Below, one piece after another: positions 13,491 through 26,184 of a stretch of DNA of 64,000 bases (position 1 is the first letter of the stretch; every line of letters begins with the position of its first letter). The stretch spans positions 109,729,925-109,793,924 of the forward strand of contig NC_045430.1 of NCBI RefSeq assembly GCF_902635505.1, in the 5' to 3' direction. Position numbers and translations under genes: made by a program. This DNA comes from Sarcophilus harrisii. Lineage: Eukaryota; Chordata; Mammalia; Dasyuromorphia; Dasyuridae. The notes beneath the pieces were generated by a model. The model saw only the letters and a program-made list of their open reading frames with translations. It did not search any database and was not told the origin of the DNA.

Positions 13491-13859
13491 ATTACATAGA
13501 AAATATATTCATATGAATATTCTATTCAGTTTTGTGACATCTGGGGTATCACTTTCTCACATCTGGTACTCCAAGACAAGCTAATTCAGATTCAAAGTAC
13601 TCTATGGGTCTCTCCTCAGAATATCTTGACTCACAAGTCACCAATGATGTTTACTTTTAGAGAAAACAATTATTAGTAGAGAAAACAATTCAAGATAAAG
13701 ATAATGAATGAAATATTATGGTGAAGCAATATTTTCCCTTAATGGCAAGAGTAAATACATCTAGGAAACACCTGTAAATAGATATTCATGTAGAGCAAAT
13801 GTGTGGCCAGGATATATGTGGGGAGGGACATAATGTGACATAGTGGACTAAATGGTGGA

Positions 13860-14030
13860 TTTTATATTCTAAGGTATAATTATAGGTAAGCCTCTTAATG
13901 TCTATAAGCGTCAACTTTTTCATCTATAAAATGGATACAATAATGTCTATTATACCTACCTAATAGGGGTTATAATTATTTGAGAAGGAATAAAAACAAA
14001 TGTATATTTTAAACAACTTTAAAATGTAAC
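13860..14030 (+). mobile_element. MIR-type SINE fragment
   Basis: AAGCCTCTTAATGTCTATAA, TCATCTATAAAATGGATACA and ATACCTACCTAATAGG follow the MIR order in sense. Confidence 0.5.
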
Positions 14031-14084
14031 CCTATTCATATTTTTTTTCATAAAATTATAGATAAAACTAATAAGGACCTTAAA

Positions 14085-14225
14085 AATCTTACCTTCTCAT
14101 TTTACAGATAAAGAAATCAAGGCCCATAGAAGTTTGACTTATGCATAGTGACACAGGTAACACCCAACCCTACCATACCTGTATTTGATCTTATTTCCTG
14201 ACTTCAATTGTAGTGCTTTTTCTAC
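14085..14225 (-). mobile_element. MIR-type SINE fragment
   Basis: Antisense MIR core: CATTTTACAGATAAAGAAAT, then ATAGTGACACAGGTAACA. Confidence 0.45.
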
Positions 14226-15345
14226 CATACCAGTTACTAAACCAATATTGGTTGAATATATAAATGAATGTAAAAGAGAAACAGATTATTCAATTTCTTT
14301 CAAACATCAAAAAGCCTTTGACAAAATTCTGTTTCTATGGCAAAAAACTAAAAATCATTTGAGTTGTAATGAGATTGGATGGGATGGGGACTTTTGACAA
14401 TTCATTGGAAACTAGGTAATAATAGGGATGAATGGGTTCTTTTCCATCTGGAGAACAGAAATTACTAGGTATTACTGTTTATAAACATGTATAGAAATGG
14501 TATTTAGAAAATAATACTTTGTAAAATTTCCAACTTTGTAGACATTAAGAAAGAATAACAACAAAAGTAAGACCTTTATTATAGTTTTGTTTTTATCTCA
14601 CACATAGAAAAGTTATCTCCAGAGGTGAGAACTCAGAGAGAAAAGCAGGAACAAAAACACAATACTATGGCAACAGAATGGTTGCTATATGTCTTTACAT
14701 TATGTCAAAAGGAAAAAGGCTTTCTGCTTGAGGCTTCTGTAAGGAAGAAGCTCCTTGGTGCTCTGACATCTTTCCCTTCACTACTTTTAGTGTGATATTG
14801 TTGGGCAGTCTAGGGCAGCAAATGACCACTCAAAGCAGAGCTTAAAGCTAAATTCCCTTACTAGGACAACCACCTAGTAGTATTACTTAGGGTAATTCAT
14901 CTCTTCCAGCAGGAGGGTGAGGAAAGGAGTTTTACTTAGATGTGTTTTATTGGTTTTGCAAGGGTGGGAGTTGAAAATTATCTTTGCATGTACTTTGAAA
15001 AATAAAAAGGTTTTATTATCACCATCATCATCGTTATTATTATTATTATGGGGGAAAAAAGATTCTATTATGTGCCAAGCACAGATTTGTCTCTAGAATC
15101 CTGAAGGAAATGAATTGCTGCATAGTGGTGGTCCTTCTCTGGGAAGATAGATCTGCCAGTGGGATGAGCCATATCTGGAGGGGTAAACAGTCAATGCCCT
15201 ATATGAAGAGATAACTGTAAAAGGGAGATGTTACTTCACATTTTACCTTAGAACTATCTTAATTTAAAGAGAATTCTATGAGGATTAAATCTGGTGAAGA
15301 AATGGTTTTCTTGAGATGGTTGAAGAGAAGCTGGAGAACACAGAG
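14226..15345. other. Intergenic, nothing recognised
   Basis: No supported gene or repeat, apart from an (ATT)n-like stretch at about 15013-15050. Confidence 0.4.
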
Positions 15346-15354
15346 ATAGGTGAT

Positions 15355-15675
15355 ACATTTTTTTTTTATTATAGTAACTTTTTATTGACAGAATCCATGC
15401 CAGGGTAATTTTTTTTACAACATTATCCCTTGCTCTCACTTCTGTTCCGATTTTTCCCTCCCTCCCTCCACCCCCTCCCCTAGATGGCAAGCAGTCCTAT
15501 ATATGTTGAATATGTCCTAGTATATCCTAGATACAATGTATGTGTGCAGATCCAAATAGTTTTCTTGTTGCACAGGGAGAATTGGATTCAGAAGGTAGAA
15601 ATAACCTGGGAAGAAAAACAAAAATGCAAACAGTTTACATTCATTTCCCAGTGTTTTTTCTTTGGGTCATTTTTT
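15355..15675 (-). mobile_element. L1 3'UTR insertion, young subfamily
   Basis: Antisense 3'UTR with T-run at the low end. By eye it differs at only about 3 percent of positions from the 3' end of the L1 at 26185-27147, so both belong to one recent subfamily. Confidence 0.8.
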
Positions 15676-15837
15676 TTAATGATGTGGTTTCCTTTAGAAG
15701 ATTTTTGAGAAGAGACTTTATTTGGCATCTCTTAAAAAAAAAAAACTGAATACATAAGTCATCTGTCATTGCAATGAAAGTAGTCTGGTTGTGACCTTTT
15801 GCACAAGTGAAAAATCATTTTTAAAATTACATATGTA

Positions 15838-15991
15838 GGGAAAACTAGGTGGTACAGTGGATAGAGCACCAGCTCTGAATTCTGAAGGACCTGAGTTCAA
15901 ATCTAATCTCAGACACTTAACATGTCCTGGCTGTGGGACACTTGGCACGTCACTTAATCCCAATTGCCTTAGCAAAAAAAAATAAATTAAA
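15838..15991 (+). mobile_element. tRNA-headed CORE-SINE with perfect duplication
   Basis: Sense SINE with A-box-like GGTACAGTGGATAGAGCACC and B-box-like GAGTTCAAATC, CORE block and A-rich tail. A perfect 17-bp duplication, TTAAAATTACATATGTA, lies at 15821-15837 and 15992-16008. Confidence 0.9.
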
Positions 15992-16309
15992 TTAAAATTA
16001 CATATGTATTTGATTTTTATTTATTCCATTTTTTAAAAAATAGCATGTTGAATAATTTTAATATAAATATTTTTCATATGATATTAAGGGATTTACTATA
16101 TAAAGAAATAATTAGTATTGGGAAAGAAGATTTCTCTAGTTTCTTAAGTAATATTTAATGAATTGTGGTAGAAACTTAAGCTTACTTAATAAGAAAGATG
16201 TCATAGTTTTAATAATCAGAAAAACCATCCAAATACACTTTTGGAGTTTTCTCAGGATAAAAATACTAAATTGTTTTTTTTTTTTTTCATGATTCCAACT
16301 TTATTTCAA

Positions 16310-16950
16310 CTTTCCCTCTTTCTGGGTCAGGCACCTCTGTTCTTCCAGTGATGCCATATTTTACAACCTTACTGTCATTTCATTACTTTTCATTATCATT
16401 CACCTAACATATTCATTCAGTTGCCAAATCTTATCATGCAGGCTTCTATACTATCTCTCACATTAGTTGCCTTTTTCACTTCTTATTACCACCACCATGG
16501 TTCAAGTCCTCATCCCCTTGCCCTATTGTCATTTCAGTTATTTCTGATTTTTCATGAACCCACTTAAGGTTTTCTTGACAAAGATATTGAATTGGTTTGC
16601 TATTTCCTTCTGCTCGTTTTATATTTGAGAAATTGAGGCAAACAGGCTTGAGTGACTTGCCCAGGGTCACATAGCTAATAAAGGCCTAAATCCAGATTTC
16701 AACTCAACAAGATGTCTTCTTGACTCTAGACTCAGTACTTCATCCACTGTGCCATCTAGCTGCCTCCATCCTGCTTTCCTTAGACTAGTGTAAAAACCTA
16801 CTAATTATTCTCCCTGCTTTATGTCTCTGTCCCTTTTCCAGTCCATTCTTTACACAACTGACAAAGTAATTTTCCTAAATTGTAAGTCAGATTATGTCAT
16901 TTCCCTGTACCTCCTTATTAAATCCCATTGATTCCCTATAAACTTTGTTT
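16310..16950 (-). mobile_element. Ancient L2/CR1-clade repeat, split by a SINE
   Basis: Antisense of the same old repeat seen in PHC1 intron 6 (CATTCAGTTGCCAAATCTTA; GGTTCAAGTCCTCATC; CCTTTTCCAGTCCATTCTTT; AAGTCAGATTATGTCATT). Family name uncertain. The part from about 16555 to 16772 is a later SINE. Confidence 0.45.
16555..16772 (-). mobile_element. Marsupial CORE-SINE
   Basis: Antisense: TTTTCTTGACAAAGATATTG tail block, GACTTGCCCAGGGTCACATA core block and CACTGTGCCATCTAGCTGCC head end. Confidence 0.7.
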
Positions 16951-17149
16951 TTGTTCATTCACTCCTGTCCAACTCTTCATAATCCCATAAACAATTGCAT
17001 GGCTGGGACCTTCTATCCTTCACTATCACTCCAAGTCTATTCAAATTTATGTTCATTGTTTCTATGTTACTATCTATCCATCTCATTCTTTGCCTTCCTT
17101 TTTCTTTTGTCTTCAATCTTTCTTTTTTTTCCCCAACCCCCTCATTTTA

Positions 17150-18715
17150 TTTTTTTACTTTTTTAGTAATAATAATAGCTTTTAATTTTGTAAATACATG
17201 CAATGATAGTTTTTAACATTCATCCCTGCAAAACCTTGTGTTTCAAATTTTCCCCCTCCCACCCTCATCCGCCCTCCTAGATGACAAATAATTCAATATA
17301 AATTAGATGTGCAATTCTTCTAAACATATTTCCATATATATCATGCTGCATAAGAAAAATCAGATCAAAAAGGAAAAAAATGAGAAAAAAAAAGCAAGTA
17401 AACTACAACTACAAAAAGGTGAAAATATTATGTTGTGATCCACATTCAGTCCCCATAATCATTTCTCTGGATTCAGATGGCTCTCTCTATCACAAGTCCA
17501 TTGGAATTGGCCTGAATCACCTCATTGTTGAAAAGAGCCAAATCCATCAGAATTGTTCATCACATAATCTTGCTGTTGCCGCGTACAATGATCTCCTGGC
17601 TCTACTCACTTCACTAAGCATCAGTTCATCTAAGTCTCTCCAAGCCTTTTTGAAATTATCTTGCTGATGGTTTCTTATGGAACAATAATATTGTTATTAT
17701 ATATCATAACTTATTTAGCCATTTCCCAACTGATGGACTCAGTGTCCAGTTCCTTGCCACTACAAAAAGGGCTACTTCCCCTTTTTTTGATCATACAGCT
17801 GAATCAAAGGATATGCACAGTTTGATAGTCGCTTGGGCATAGTTCCAAATTGCTATCCAGAATGGTGAGATCAATTCACAACTCCACCAACAAGCTTGTG
17901 TCCCAATTTTCCCACATCCCCTCCAGCATTTATCACTGTCTTTTCCTGTCATCTTAACCAATCTGAGAGGCATGAAGTGATACCTCAGAGTTGTCTTCAT
18001 TTGTATTTCTCTAATCAATAGTGATTTAGAGCATTTTTTCATATGGCTAGAAATGGCTTTAATTTCTTCATCTGAAAATTGTTCATATCCTTTGATCATT
18101 TATCAGTTGGAGAATGGCTTGTATTCTTATAAATTTGAGGCAATTCTCTACATATTTTAGAAATGAAGCCTTTTTCAGAAACCTTGGATGTAAAATTTTT
18201 TCTACTATTTTCTGCTTCCCTTCTAATCTTAGCTGCATTCCTTTTATTTGCACTAAAAATTTAAATTTAATATAATCAAAATTATTGCATTTCCATTTTG
18301 CATTTCATAATATTCTCTAGCTCTTCTTTGACCATAAATTCCTTCCTTCTCCACAGATCTGAGAGGTAGACTGTTTCTTCTAATTTTCTTAAAACAACAC
18401 CTTTTATGCCTAAATCATGAATCCATTTTGACCTTATCTTGATATAGAGTGGTAGGTCAATGCCTCGCTTCTGCCATACCATTTTTCAATTTTCCCAGCA
18501 ATTTGTGTCAAAGAGTGAGCTCTTATTCCACAAGCTGGAGTCTTTGGGTTTATCAAACACTAGATTACAATAGTCATTAACTATCAGATCTTGTGAACCT
18601 AACCTATTCCACTGATCCACTACTCATTTCTTCACCAGTTCCAAATGGTTTTTGATAACAGCTGCTTTATAATATAGTTTTAGGTCTGGTAGAGCTATTG
18701 CCTTCAATCTTTCCC
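17150..18715 (-). mobile_element. L1 LINE, 3' portion (ORF2 C-terminal region + 3'UTR)
   Basis: About 1.6 kb antisense. Minus-strand frames give KCSKSLLIREIQMKTTLRYH and CWRGCGKIGTQACWW, the Cys-rich C-terminal region of L1 ORF2. The far end (CAGCTGCTTTATAATATAG) matches the L1 position common to mammals. Moderately decayed. Confidence 0.85.
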
Positions 18716-18739
18716 AACCACAGGGTTTTTTCCAAAGAG

Positions 18740-19207
18740 ACCTGCATTTCTAGCATGTGACTGAAGTTTCAGTTCCAGTACTTGACCTTCCAGTTGGTCC
18801 TGCATAGTGGGTGTGGTTGTCAGAGAGAAATCTCTGATGGAAGTATTCCCTGGGGCAGGCAGGAAGAAGGCACTGATGGTTAGCTCTGAGGTCCCACCCC
18901 CTGCGGAGGTTATCTAGTGGGAAATCCAAGTTATGTCAGACCCCTGGGGCCTATTCTTTGTAAGCATCTTGGGCAGCCTTGCCAAGTCCCATCAGAAATT
19001 CCAATCAAGGCTGGGGCTAAATTTTCCTTATAAAACACTTTATCGTCCACTGCTTCGCTTCTGTCTTCCTTTGGGTCAGTCCATCACTACCCTCCCATCT
19101 CTGTTGTTTTTCCCCTTACCTCTTTCCACCCCACATGGTGTCCCTCCTAACCCTCCGTGTCTTGTGATGCCTCTTTTCTCCTAACCCCATTTCTCTTTCT
19201 CATAGCT
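18740..19207 (+). mobile_element. LTR fossil, family A, 5' part of copy 1
   Basis: Parallel to 21590-21985: GGGTGTGGTTGTCAGAG, AAATCCAAGTTATGTCAGAC, a TATA-type block TTCCTTATAAAACACTTTA and CTAACCCCATTTCTC. It breaks off at 19207 where another element is inserted and resumes at about 20205. Solo-LTR-like endogenous retrovirus remnant. Confidence 0.6.
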
Positions 19208-19765
19208 AACTTTTTTCTATTGATTTATTTTTAATACCCATTGCTTTATGAATCATGTTGAAAGAGAAAAATCAGAGTAAAAAAGAAAAACTGTGAGATT
19301 AAAAAAAAAACAGAAAAACGAAATGAACATAGCATGTGTTGATTTACATTCAGTCTACATAGTTCTTTTTCAAGAAACAGACGTCATTTTCTGTCCAAAG
19401 TCGATTGGGATTGCTTTGGATCACTGAACCATTGAGAAGAACCAAGTCTTTCATAGTTGATCATTGCACATTTTTGGTGTTATTGTGTACAACATATTCC
19501 TGATTCTGCTTATTTCCCTCAGCATCAGTTCATGTAAATCTTTTCAGCTCTTTCTAAAAGCAGCTTATTCACCATTTTTTATACAACAATAATATTCCAT
19601 TAACTTCATATACCACAACTTTTTTAGCCATTCCCCAAATGATGGGCATCTATTCATTTTCCAATTCTTTGCTACCTCAAAAAGAGCTGCTACAAACATT
19701 TTTGCACATGTGGGTCCTTTTCTCTTTATGATTTCCTGAGGATACAAACCCAATTAACTGAATGG
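19208..19765 (-). mobile_element. L1 3' end fragment inside LTR copy 1
   Basis: Antisense L1 3'UTR and ORF2 tail; the minus-strand frame reads TCAKMFVAALFEVAKNWKMN and EWLKKLWYMKLMEYYCCIKN. Confidence 0.75.
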
Positions 19766-20199
19766 AACTGATTGGATGAAGTTTTCTCAAATTTATGAGA
19801 CTAGGCCTAAATCACATGATCCCTATACCCAGTTGAATCTTGGATTTCAGGAAGTCACATCCTTCCTATTCCCAGACCTTGAACCCTGGATGTAGGAAGT
19901 TAATGAAGTTGCTGGAAGTGACATGACCTGTGGGAGGCAGACAGCATTGGTGACCATTGGTCAAGGATGGTTAAATCCTTTTAGTCTATCCAATGAAAAG
20001 ACTCAGATCTTTTGCTTTTTAAACATTGAACAAGCCAGAAGCTGGCCAGGTTCCACCAGCACATCGTGGGAGCTGGGATGGCTCCCAGGTGTGTCTAGGC
20101 CTCTCCCTGCAGGGATTAAATAAATGCTTTCTCTTTGTACCTGAAGATGTCTCTGATTAGCTAATTTGGGGAAGGAAGTCTAGCACCAGTCCCACACAT
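19766..20199 (+). mobile_element. LTR-like fossil, family B
   Basis: A block with a poly(A) signal (GATTAAATAAATGCTTTCTC) followed by a U5-like tail ending in CACACA. It lies between the L1 fragment and the resumed family-A LTR. Retroviral LTR by layout only; family not assigned; old. Confidence 0.4.
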
Positions 20200-20204
20200 A
20201 ACTA

Positions 20205-20425
20205 ATTCTTTTAGAGTGCTAAGTCCCTTTCAGGACAACTTGCCAGCTAAGGGAATGCCCCAACTTCCTGGTAAATGGCAGGTTCCACAAGGGAACTTGC
20301 CTTTCCATAAAACCCTTTTCTATGGCTCTCCCACCTCACACTCCTGGTGTCTGTAGTACCTCTCCATTTTATCTGTAACCTCTTTCCTTAAATAAACCTA
20401 CCTTTTGTCAAAGAAAATGGCCATT
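20205..20425 (+). mobile_element. LTR fossil, family A, 3' part of copy 1
   Basis: Resumes copy 1: AATTCTTTTAGAGTGCTAAG, then CCAGCTAAGGGAATGCCCCA and the poly(A) signal block TTAAATAAACCTACC. Same order as 21970-22200. Confidence 0.6.
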
Positions 20426-21526
20426 CCTCATTTCCAAAACATATAGAGAATTGACTCTTAATTTATAAGAAATCAAGCCATTCTCCAATTGATAAATGGT
20501 CAAAGGATATGAACAGACAATTATCAGATGAAGAAATTGAAACTATTTCTAGCCATATGAAAAGATGCTCCAAGTCATTATTAATCAGAGAAATGCAAAT
20601 TAAGACAACTCTGAGATACCACTACACACCTGTCAGACTGGCTAGGATGACAGGGAAAGATAATGCGGAATGTTGGAGGGGATGTGGGAAAACAGGGACA
20701 CTGATACATTGTTGGTGGGATTGTGAATACATCCAGCCATTCTGGAGAGCAATTTGGAACTATGCTCAAAAAGTTATCAAACTGTGCATACCCTTTGATC
20801 CAGCATTGTTTCTACTGGGCTTATACCCCAAAGAGATCTTAAAGAAGGGAAAGGGGCCTGTATGTGCATAAATATTTGTGGCAGGCCTCTTTATAGTGGC
20901 TAGAAACTGGAAACTGAGTGGATGTTCATCAATTGGAGAATGGCTGAATAAATAATGGTATATGAATGTTATAGAATATTACTGTTCTGTAAGAAAGGCC
21001 TGGAGAGACCTATGTGAACTGATGCTGAGTGAAATGAGCAGGCCCAGGAGATCATTATATACTTCAACAACAATACTATATGATGATCAATTCTGATGGA
21101 CGTGGCCCTCTTCAACAACGAGATGAACCAAATCAGTTCCAATAGAGCAGTAATGAACTGAACCAGCTACACCCAGTGAAAGAACTCTGGGAGAAGACTA
21201 TGAACCACTACATAGAATTCCCAATCCCTCTATTTTTGTCCACCTGCATTTTTTATTTCCTTCACAGACTAATGGTACACTATTTCAAAGTCCGATTCTT
21301 TTTGTACAGCAAAATAACTATTTGGACATGTATACATATGTTGTATTTAACTTATACTCCAACATATTTAACATATATTGGTCAACTTGTTATCTGGGGA
21401 GAGGGTGGGGAGAAGGAGGGGAAAAGTTGGAACAAAAGGTTTTGCAATTGTCAATGCTGAAAAATTATCCATGCATATAACTTGTAAATTAAAAGCTATA
21501 ATTAAAAAAAAAAAGAAAGAAAGAAA
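20426..21526 (+). mobile_element. L1 LINE 3' end with target-site duplication
   Basis: Sense copy: a 120-residue open frame over the ORF2 end (SKSLLIREMQIKTTLRYHY, CWRGCGKTGTLIHCWWDC), 3'UTR and A-rich tail. A perfect 16-bp duplication, AAAGAAAATGGCCATT, lies at 20410-20425 and 21527-21542, showing insertion into the end of LTR copy 1. Confidence 0.9.
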
Positions 21527-21542
21527 AAAGAAAATGGCCATT

Positions 21543-22215
21543 GTGAATTCTTCACATGACCTCACCTCAACATGATGCTTACTAATGAGGTCTTCAATAC
21601 TGGGTGTGGTTAGCAGAGGAGCTGATAAAAATTAATCCCTGAGGCAATCAGGCAGAAGGCTCTATAATGGAGGTCAGTTTAGGTCTTCCAGTCTGAAATC
21701 CAAGTTATGTCAAACTCCTGAGACCCACCCTCTGCTGAGGTCTCCAGCAGTCTCACCCTGCCTTGTCCTGTCAGAAATCCCAGTCATGTCCCTGAGGTTA
21801 AATTTTCCCTATAAAACCCACTTATGGACCATCCCATGCTGCTGCCCTCCTTAGTGTCAGTCCATCACAGCACTCTGCCTTGGGGTTTCTCTCTCTTTCC
21901 CCCTCCTCCATGCCATATGGAATCTCCCCTAACTCCATTCTGCTTCCCAACCCCATTTCTCCTTACAGCTAGTTCTTTTAGGGTGCTAAGTCCCTCTCAG
22001 GATTTAGCCTGCCAGCTAAGGGGATGCCCCAACCTTACAGGGTGTTTCCACTGGATAATTGTGAGCTCCACTGAGGACCTTGTCTTTCATATGCTCTCCC
22101 TTTCTATTTCATATTTACCAATCCTGGTATCTATTGTATTCCCTCATTTTGTCATAACCTTTTCCCCTAGGTAAATCTACCTATTGCCAAAGAGAATGGC
22201 CATTGTGAATTCTGC
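21543..22215 (+). mobile_element. LTR fossil, family A, end of copy 1 then copy 2
   Basis: The last bases of copy 1 (GTGAATTCTTCACATGACC) are followed almost at once by a fairly complete second LTR: TATA-type block CCCTATAAAACCC at about 21810, a signal-like TAGGTAAATCTACC and an end with AATGGCCATTGTGAATTC. The two LTRs lie head to tail with no internal region recognised between them. Confidence 0.6.
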
Positions 22216-22379
22216 ACACAACCCAGGTGCCTGCCATCATCTGGTATCTACATTAGCCACAGCACAGAGAATAATCTGAATTAACTTCTTTAAGTATTGA
22301 CTCATTTGATCTCTTTGTTGTCTCAGAGTCTCACAAAAGTCTTCACCAGGGATTTGAAAATGTCGTTCTGAGGCTCTCC

Positions 22380-22790
22380 ACTTTCTTTCTAGTCCAATTC
22401 TCACAACCCATTGGCATTTAAAGCTCTTTACAACCTGTGAATCTAAGCTTTATATATTTATTACACATTATTAACCTTCATGTACTCTACAATCCATCCA
22501 GACTGACCTTTTTCTTTCTCCTCACACATAACATTCCATCTTTTGTCTCTGGATCTCTGCACTAGTTACTCCTCATGCCTGGAATTAATTACCTTTTCAT
22601 CTTCACCTCTTGGAATCCCTGGTTTCCATCAAGATGTAACTCAGAGCCACCTTCTGCAAGATGCCTTTCTTCCTGCTCTTAGTACCTACCCCCAAAGTTT
22701 CCCTTATACATATTTCTGTGTTTTATACATACTTAGTATGTATGACAACATTTACATGTCTCTTCTCAGCCAGGGATTTGATTTCTTCCT
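22380..22790 (-). mobile_element. Ancient L2-like LINE fragment
   Basis: Antisense blocks typical of the old mammalian repeat (CATGCCTGGAATTAATTACC, TTCATCTTCACCTCTTGG, GTAACTCAGAGCCACCTTCT). Family assignment moderate. Confidence 0.5.
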
Positions 22791-23059
22791 ATATTAATCA
22801 TAATTGGGGTGCATGAGAAGAGTTTATAGTAACCAAGGAAATGATGGGGGAAATATGCATCAGATGAAGCTCAATCTTCTCTAAGAAGTACAAAGGAAGA
22901 TAAAAGCCCACAGTTTGGTTTAATATCAATTACAACTGGGAAATGAGGGGGGAAAGGTTAGGAAGGATAACCGAAGAAAGAGTATAGTATAAGCAAAATA
23001 AACTTCCTGATCCTGAAGAGAAGAATTGAAAGAAAAGAAAGAACTAAAATATAAAGAAG
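22791..23059. other. Intergenic, nothing recognised
   Basis: No supported feature. Confidence 0.4.
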
Positions 23060-23290
23060 TGCCTTAGTTTGCCTCAGTTGGGGAATGGTTGAACAAATTG
23101 TGGTGTTTGAATGTAATTTAATAGTACTGTTCCACAAGAAATGACAAAAGAGAAGATTTTAGAGAATTCTCTGTGGTATAAACTAATGTAGAGTGAGAAA
23201 AATTTATACAAGGACAGCTATATTGTAAAGAAATAAACTGGAACACTTAAGAACTTTGATCAATACAATGACCAACCATGTAACCAGAAG
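23060..23290 (+). mobile_element. Old L1 3' fragment
   Basis: CAGTTGGGGAATGGTTGAAC, ATAGTACTGTTCCACAAGAA and ACTTTGATCAATACAATGAC follow the L1 ORF2-end order in sense. Diverged. Confidence 0.6.
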
Positions 23291-26168
23291 ATCTGTGCTT
23301 AAACTCATTACCCAACTTCTGATAAATCTACAGGAGATATGATTTTTTTTTTTTAAACTTGGCCATTGTGTGAATTCATTTTGCTTAACTTTACTTATTT
23401 GTTACAAAGAGGTTTAGAGTCAAGGTCTGTGAAAGGGTTAGCAATAGTGATGCAAAGATAGCAGGGCAGTTTTGAAAGTAACATGTAAAATTTATTACAT
23501 GTTATTTTAAAGAAAGCAAGTGGTATGAAATGAAGATTTATGATTTTCTATAGGTTCCTCTTTTTAAGCTTTGAAATATGAATGGAAATACCTTTTATTG
23601 TATACATTTAAGTTCAGGATTCATTTTAATACAAGAGATTATTAGTAATATTGAAATATCACTTTCAGTTGAGTGTTAAGCTGCAAGCCAGTTTGCAAAA
23701 TGTTGAGTGAATGAGAGCATGGAGATCATAAGTAGAATCGCTTTTTTAGAAATTTGAGATAGAACTATAAGACAACAGAGAGCTTAAAAGGATGACAGAA
23801 TCTATTGTGGGCTTAATTTTGTTTTGTGTAAGACTTGAGAATTATGAAGGCAAACAATCTCATCCTTTAGTGCTGTATCTCAAACACATCAAAATGATTG
23901 AGAATATGTCTTTTCTCCTTTAAAAAAATTTGAAGGGGATAGAATAGAGTCCACACTTACAGGGACTGAACTAGACAAGAAAAAATGTTAGCTATTTCAT
24001 TATTTGAAACTAGAGAAAGACATTGAAAGTACAGGGTGAGATCAAGGTCAAAAACTCAACAAGAGGTTGGTAAAGAAGTGATGAGGTGCAGGAATAGGGG
24101 GAGATATTTTGGGGGAGGAGCAGATTTCCTGCTCCCCGGTTTCTGACCAGGTGCAACTATCGAGAGTACCTTCTTCCCTTTCCATCTCTTCATCTGTAAA
24201 AATAAACAGTTGGACTAACCAGTTTCTACAATTCCTCCCAACTTGAAAAGTCTGAATTTTTCTCTTTTTTTCTCCTTTTACTCCAAAAGTTCCATGTGTT
24301 TTAAGAAAATTGTGGGGAGGATCTCCACAATCTTAATTCAGATTAACCAGACAACCATCTTTCAAATCTTGAACTTCACTTTACTTAGATATCTTTGCAA
24401 AAGAAAGTGTAACATTTTCTGGAAGCCAGTTGAATGCATTCCTCACACAGTTAATGATCCTCAATGTTATGCAGAGGAAAGAATAGCCCAAATCTCTTCT
24501 CAGAATGACAATCTGGTGATTCAAGGAAAAGAAAAGATTAGGTCAAGTCTAATCTGGGTATTGAAATGAGGACATTTATCCTTTGAAAGAAAATAGGAAT
24601 TATGTTCTACAGCATTTGCATTATTCCTAGCTCAAATATTTAATAAGAAACTAGATTATACTGGTTTTGTGCTAGTTCTAGGCCTACAAAGTGGAAGAAA
24701 AGTAAAACAACACATTTATTCCTTCTCTCAATTAGTTTACATTTTAATGGGGGGAGGAAGAAATGAGGTGGCCTGTTTATAGATATATATAATACAGGAT
24801 AGATAATGCCAAGAGTTAAAGAAGAGGTCCAGAAGATATTTTTATTTTAAATCCAGATATCACATGCTTGATATTCATATCCAAGACAATTTAACTTCTA
24901 ATCTAGATGATAAAGAGATCATTTAAAATTTTCCTTTGATTTTGCCAATATCTCAATTTCCTTCTCAACGAACACTTTGGCTTCTGTACTTACTGTCTTT
25001 CTACAGAAAACAACTCTGAGTTGAGGGAAGTGGAATAAATAATAAGTTTACTGGTGTGGATAAAAAGTGAAGAGTGAATCCTGTGGAAATTACACCTTAG
25101 AAAATTAAGCAATGGGGGTGAGAAATGAGTTTAAATTGTTTAAATTTATTTTATTTTTACATTATTTACAAAGTTAAGGTTATAAAGTATTAATCTTTCA
25201 AAATGTCCAAAGTACTAGATCCTAATTTCACTCCAAACTCCCCATAGTATTTATTTTGATAACTTGCAGTAAGAAAACAAACATTCCACTCAAGAATCTT
25301 GAACTATTTATTTAACTACATAAAAACACTTTAGCAAATTATTGTTGACTTAACCAGTAGCACAAAACAGAAACTAAAACATTCATTTGTAGAAACATAC
25401 ATAGGCTCATAGAAGTTTAAAGAGAATTTCAGTGCCATCTAGTAAAACTTTGCTCATTAAGCCCAAAGAGTTTAAATGACTTGTCCAAAGGCCTCTGTCT
25501 CTACCTATCCCAAATAATAAATTTTTTGCCCTTTGGGGAAACCTATACTTTGGGATTGAGGCTGAAGGGAGAGAGATAGGAGGAAAGAACTTTCTTCCAG
25601 CACAGCTTTGCCTAGTTGCCTGCCATTCATAATGATGTAAATTGAGATCTTTTGGGGGGAAATGATGTAACCTTTGGGGGAGGAGGAGGCAGATGTAAAC
25701 TGTGTCCCCTTTGGGGAGACTACCAAACCCTGAGAAAAGCAGATCTCTCCCGGACAAGCCCATCCTAAAGGTTACTTCATTTTTCCCAAGAAGATCTCAG
25801 TTTACATCAAAATCTCTGAAACATGCCTAGAGACAATTTCACCCTCAATCTGTCATTCATGTTTTGACAAAACACTGTTCATCTCTCTGCTTTTTAAGTC
25901 CTTTCACTGCTCACTTATTTCTTTCTCATACTTCTGGTTTGGCCCATTTCTGAAAGCTTCAGAAAACTTTTGAATTATATCAGTCTGGTTAGCCACAAAT
26001 AAACCCTTGGCATGCCACATAAACAAACAATAATAGCAACAATAAAACTTTGGGATTTAATCCTTGCTCTTAATACAAACCCTGATTAGCCATAACTTCT
26101 ATCTGGTGGCTTTGGGAATTATGTTCTATTTTCCTGCCTCTTAGGAAAGAAAAATTACTTCAAAAGGC
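23291..26168. other. Intergenic, almost nothing recognised
   Basis: AT-rich DNA. A short MIR-like tail (TTCATCTGTAAAAATAAACA) near 24187-24250. The 25500-25760 stretch has several TTTGGGG runs but no clear repeat unit. Confidence 0.4.
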
Positions 26169-26184
26169 TCTAGAGGAATCTTTT

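Noticed and set aside
25500-25760. Repeated TTTGGGG and ATGATGTAA words
   Set aside because: No constant unit or spacing; probably chance in a short stretch.
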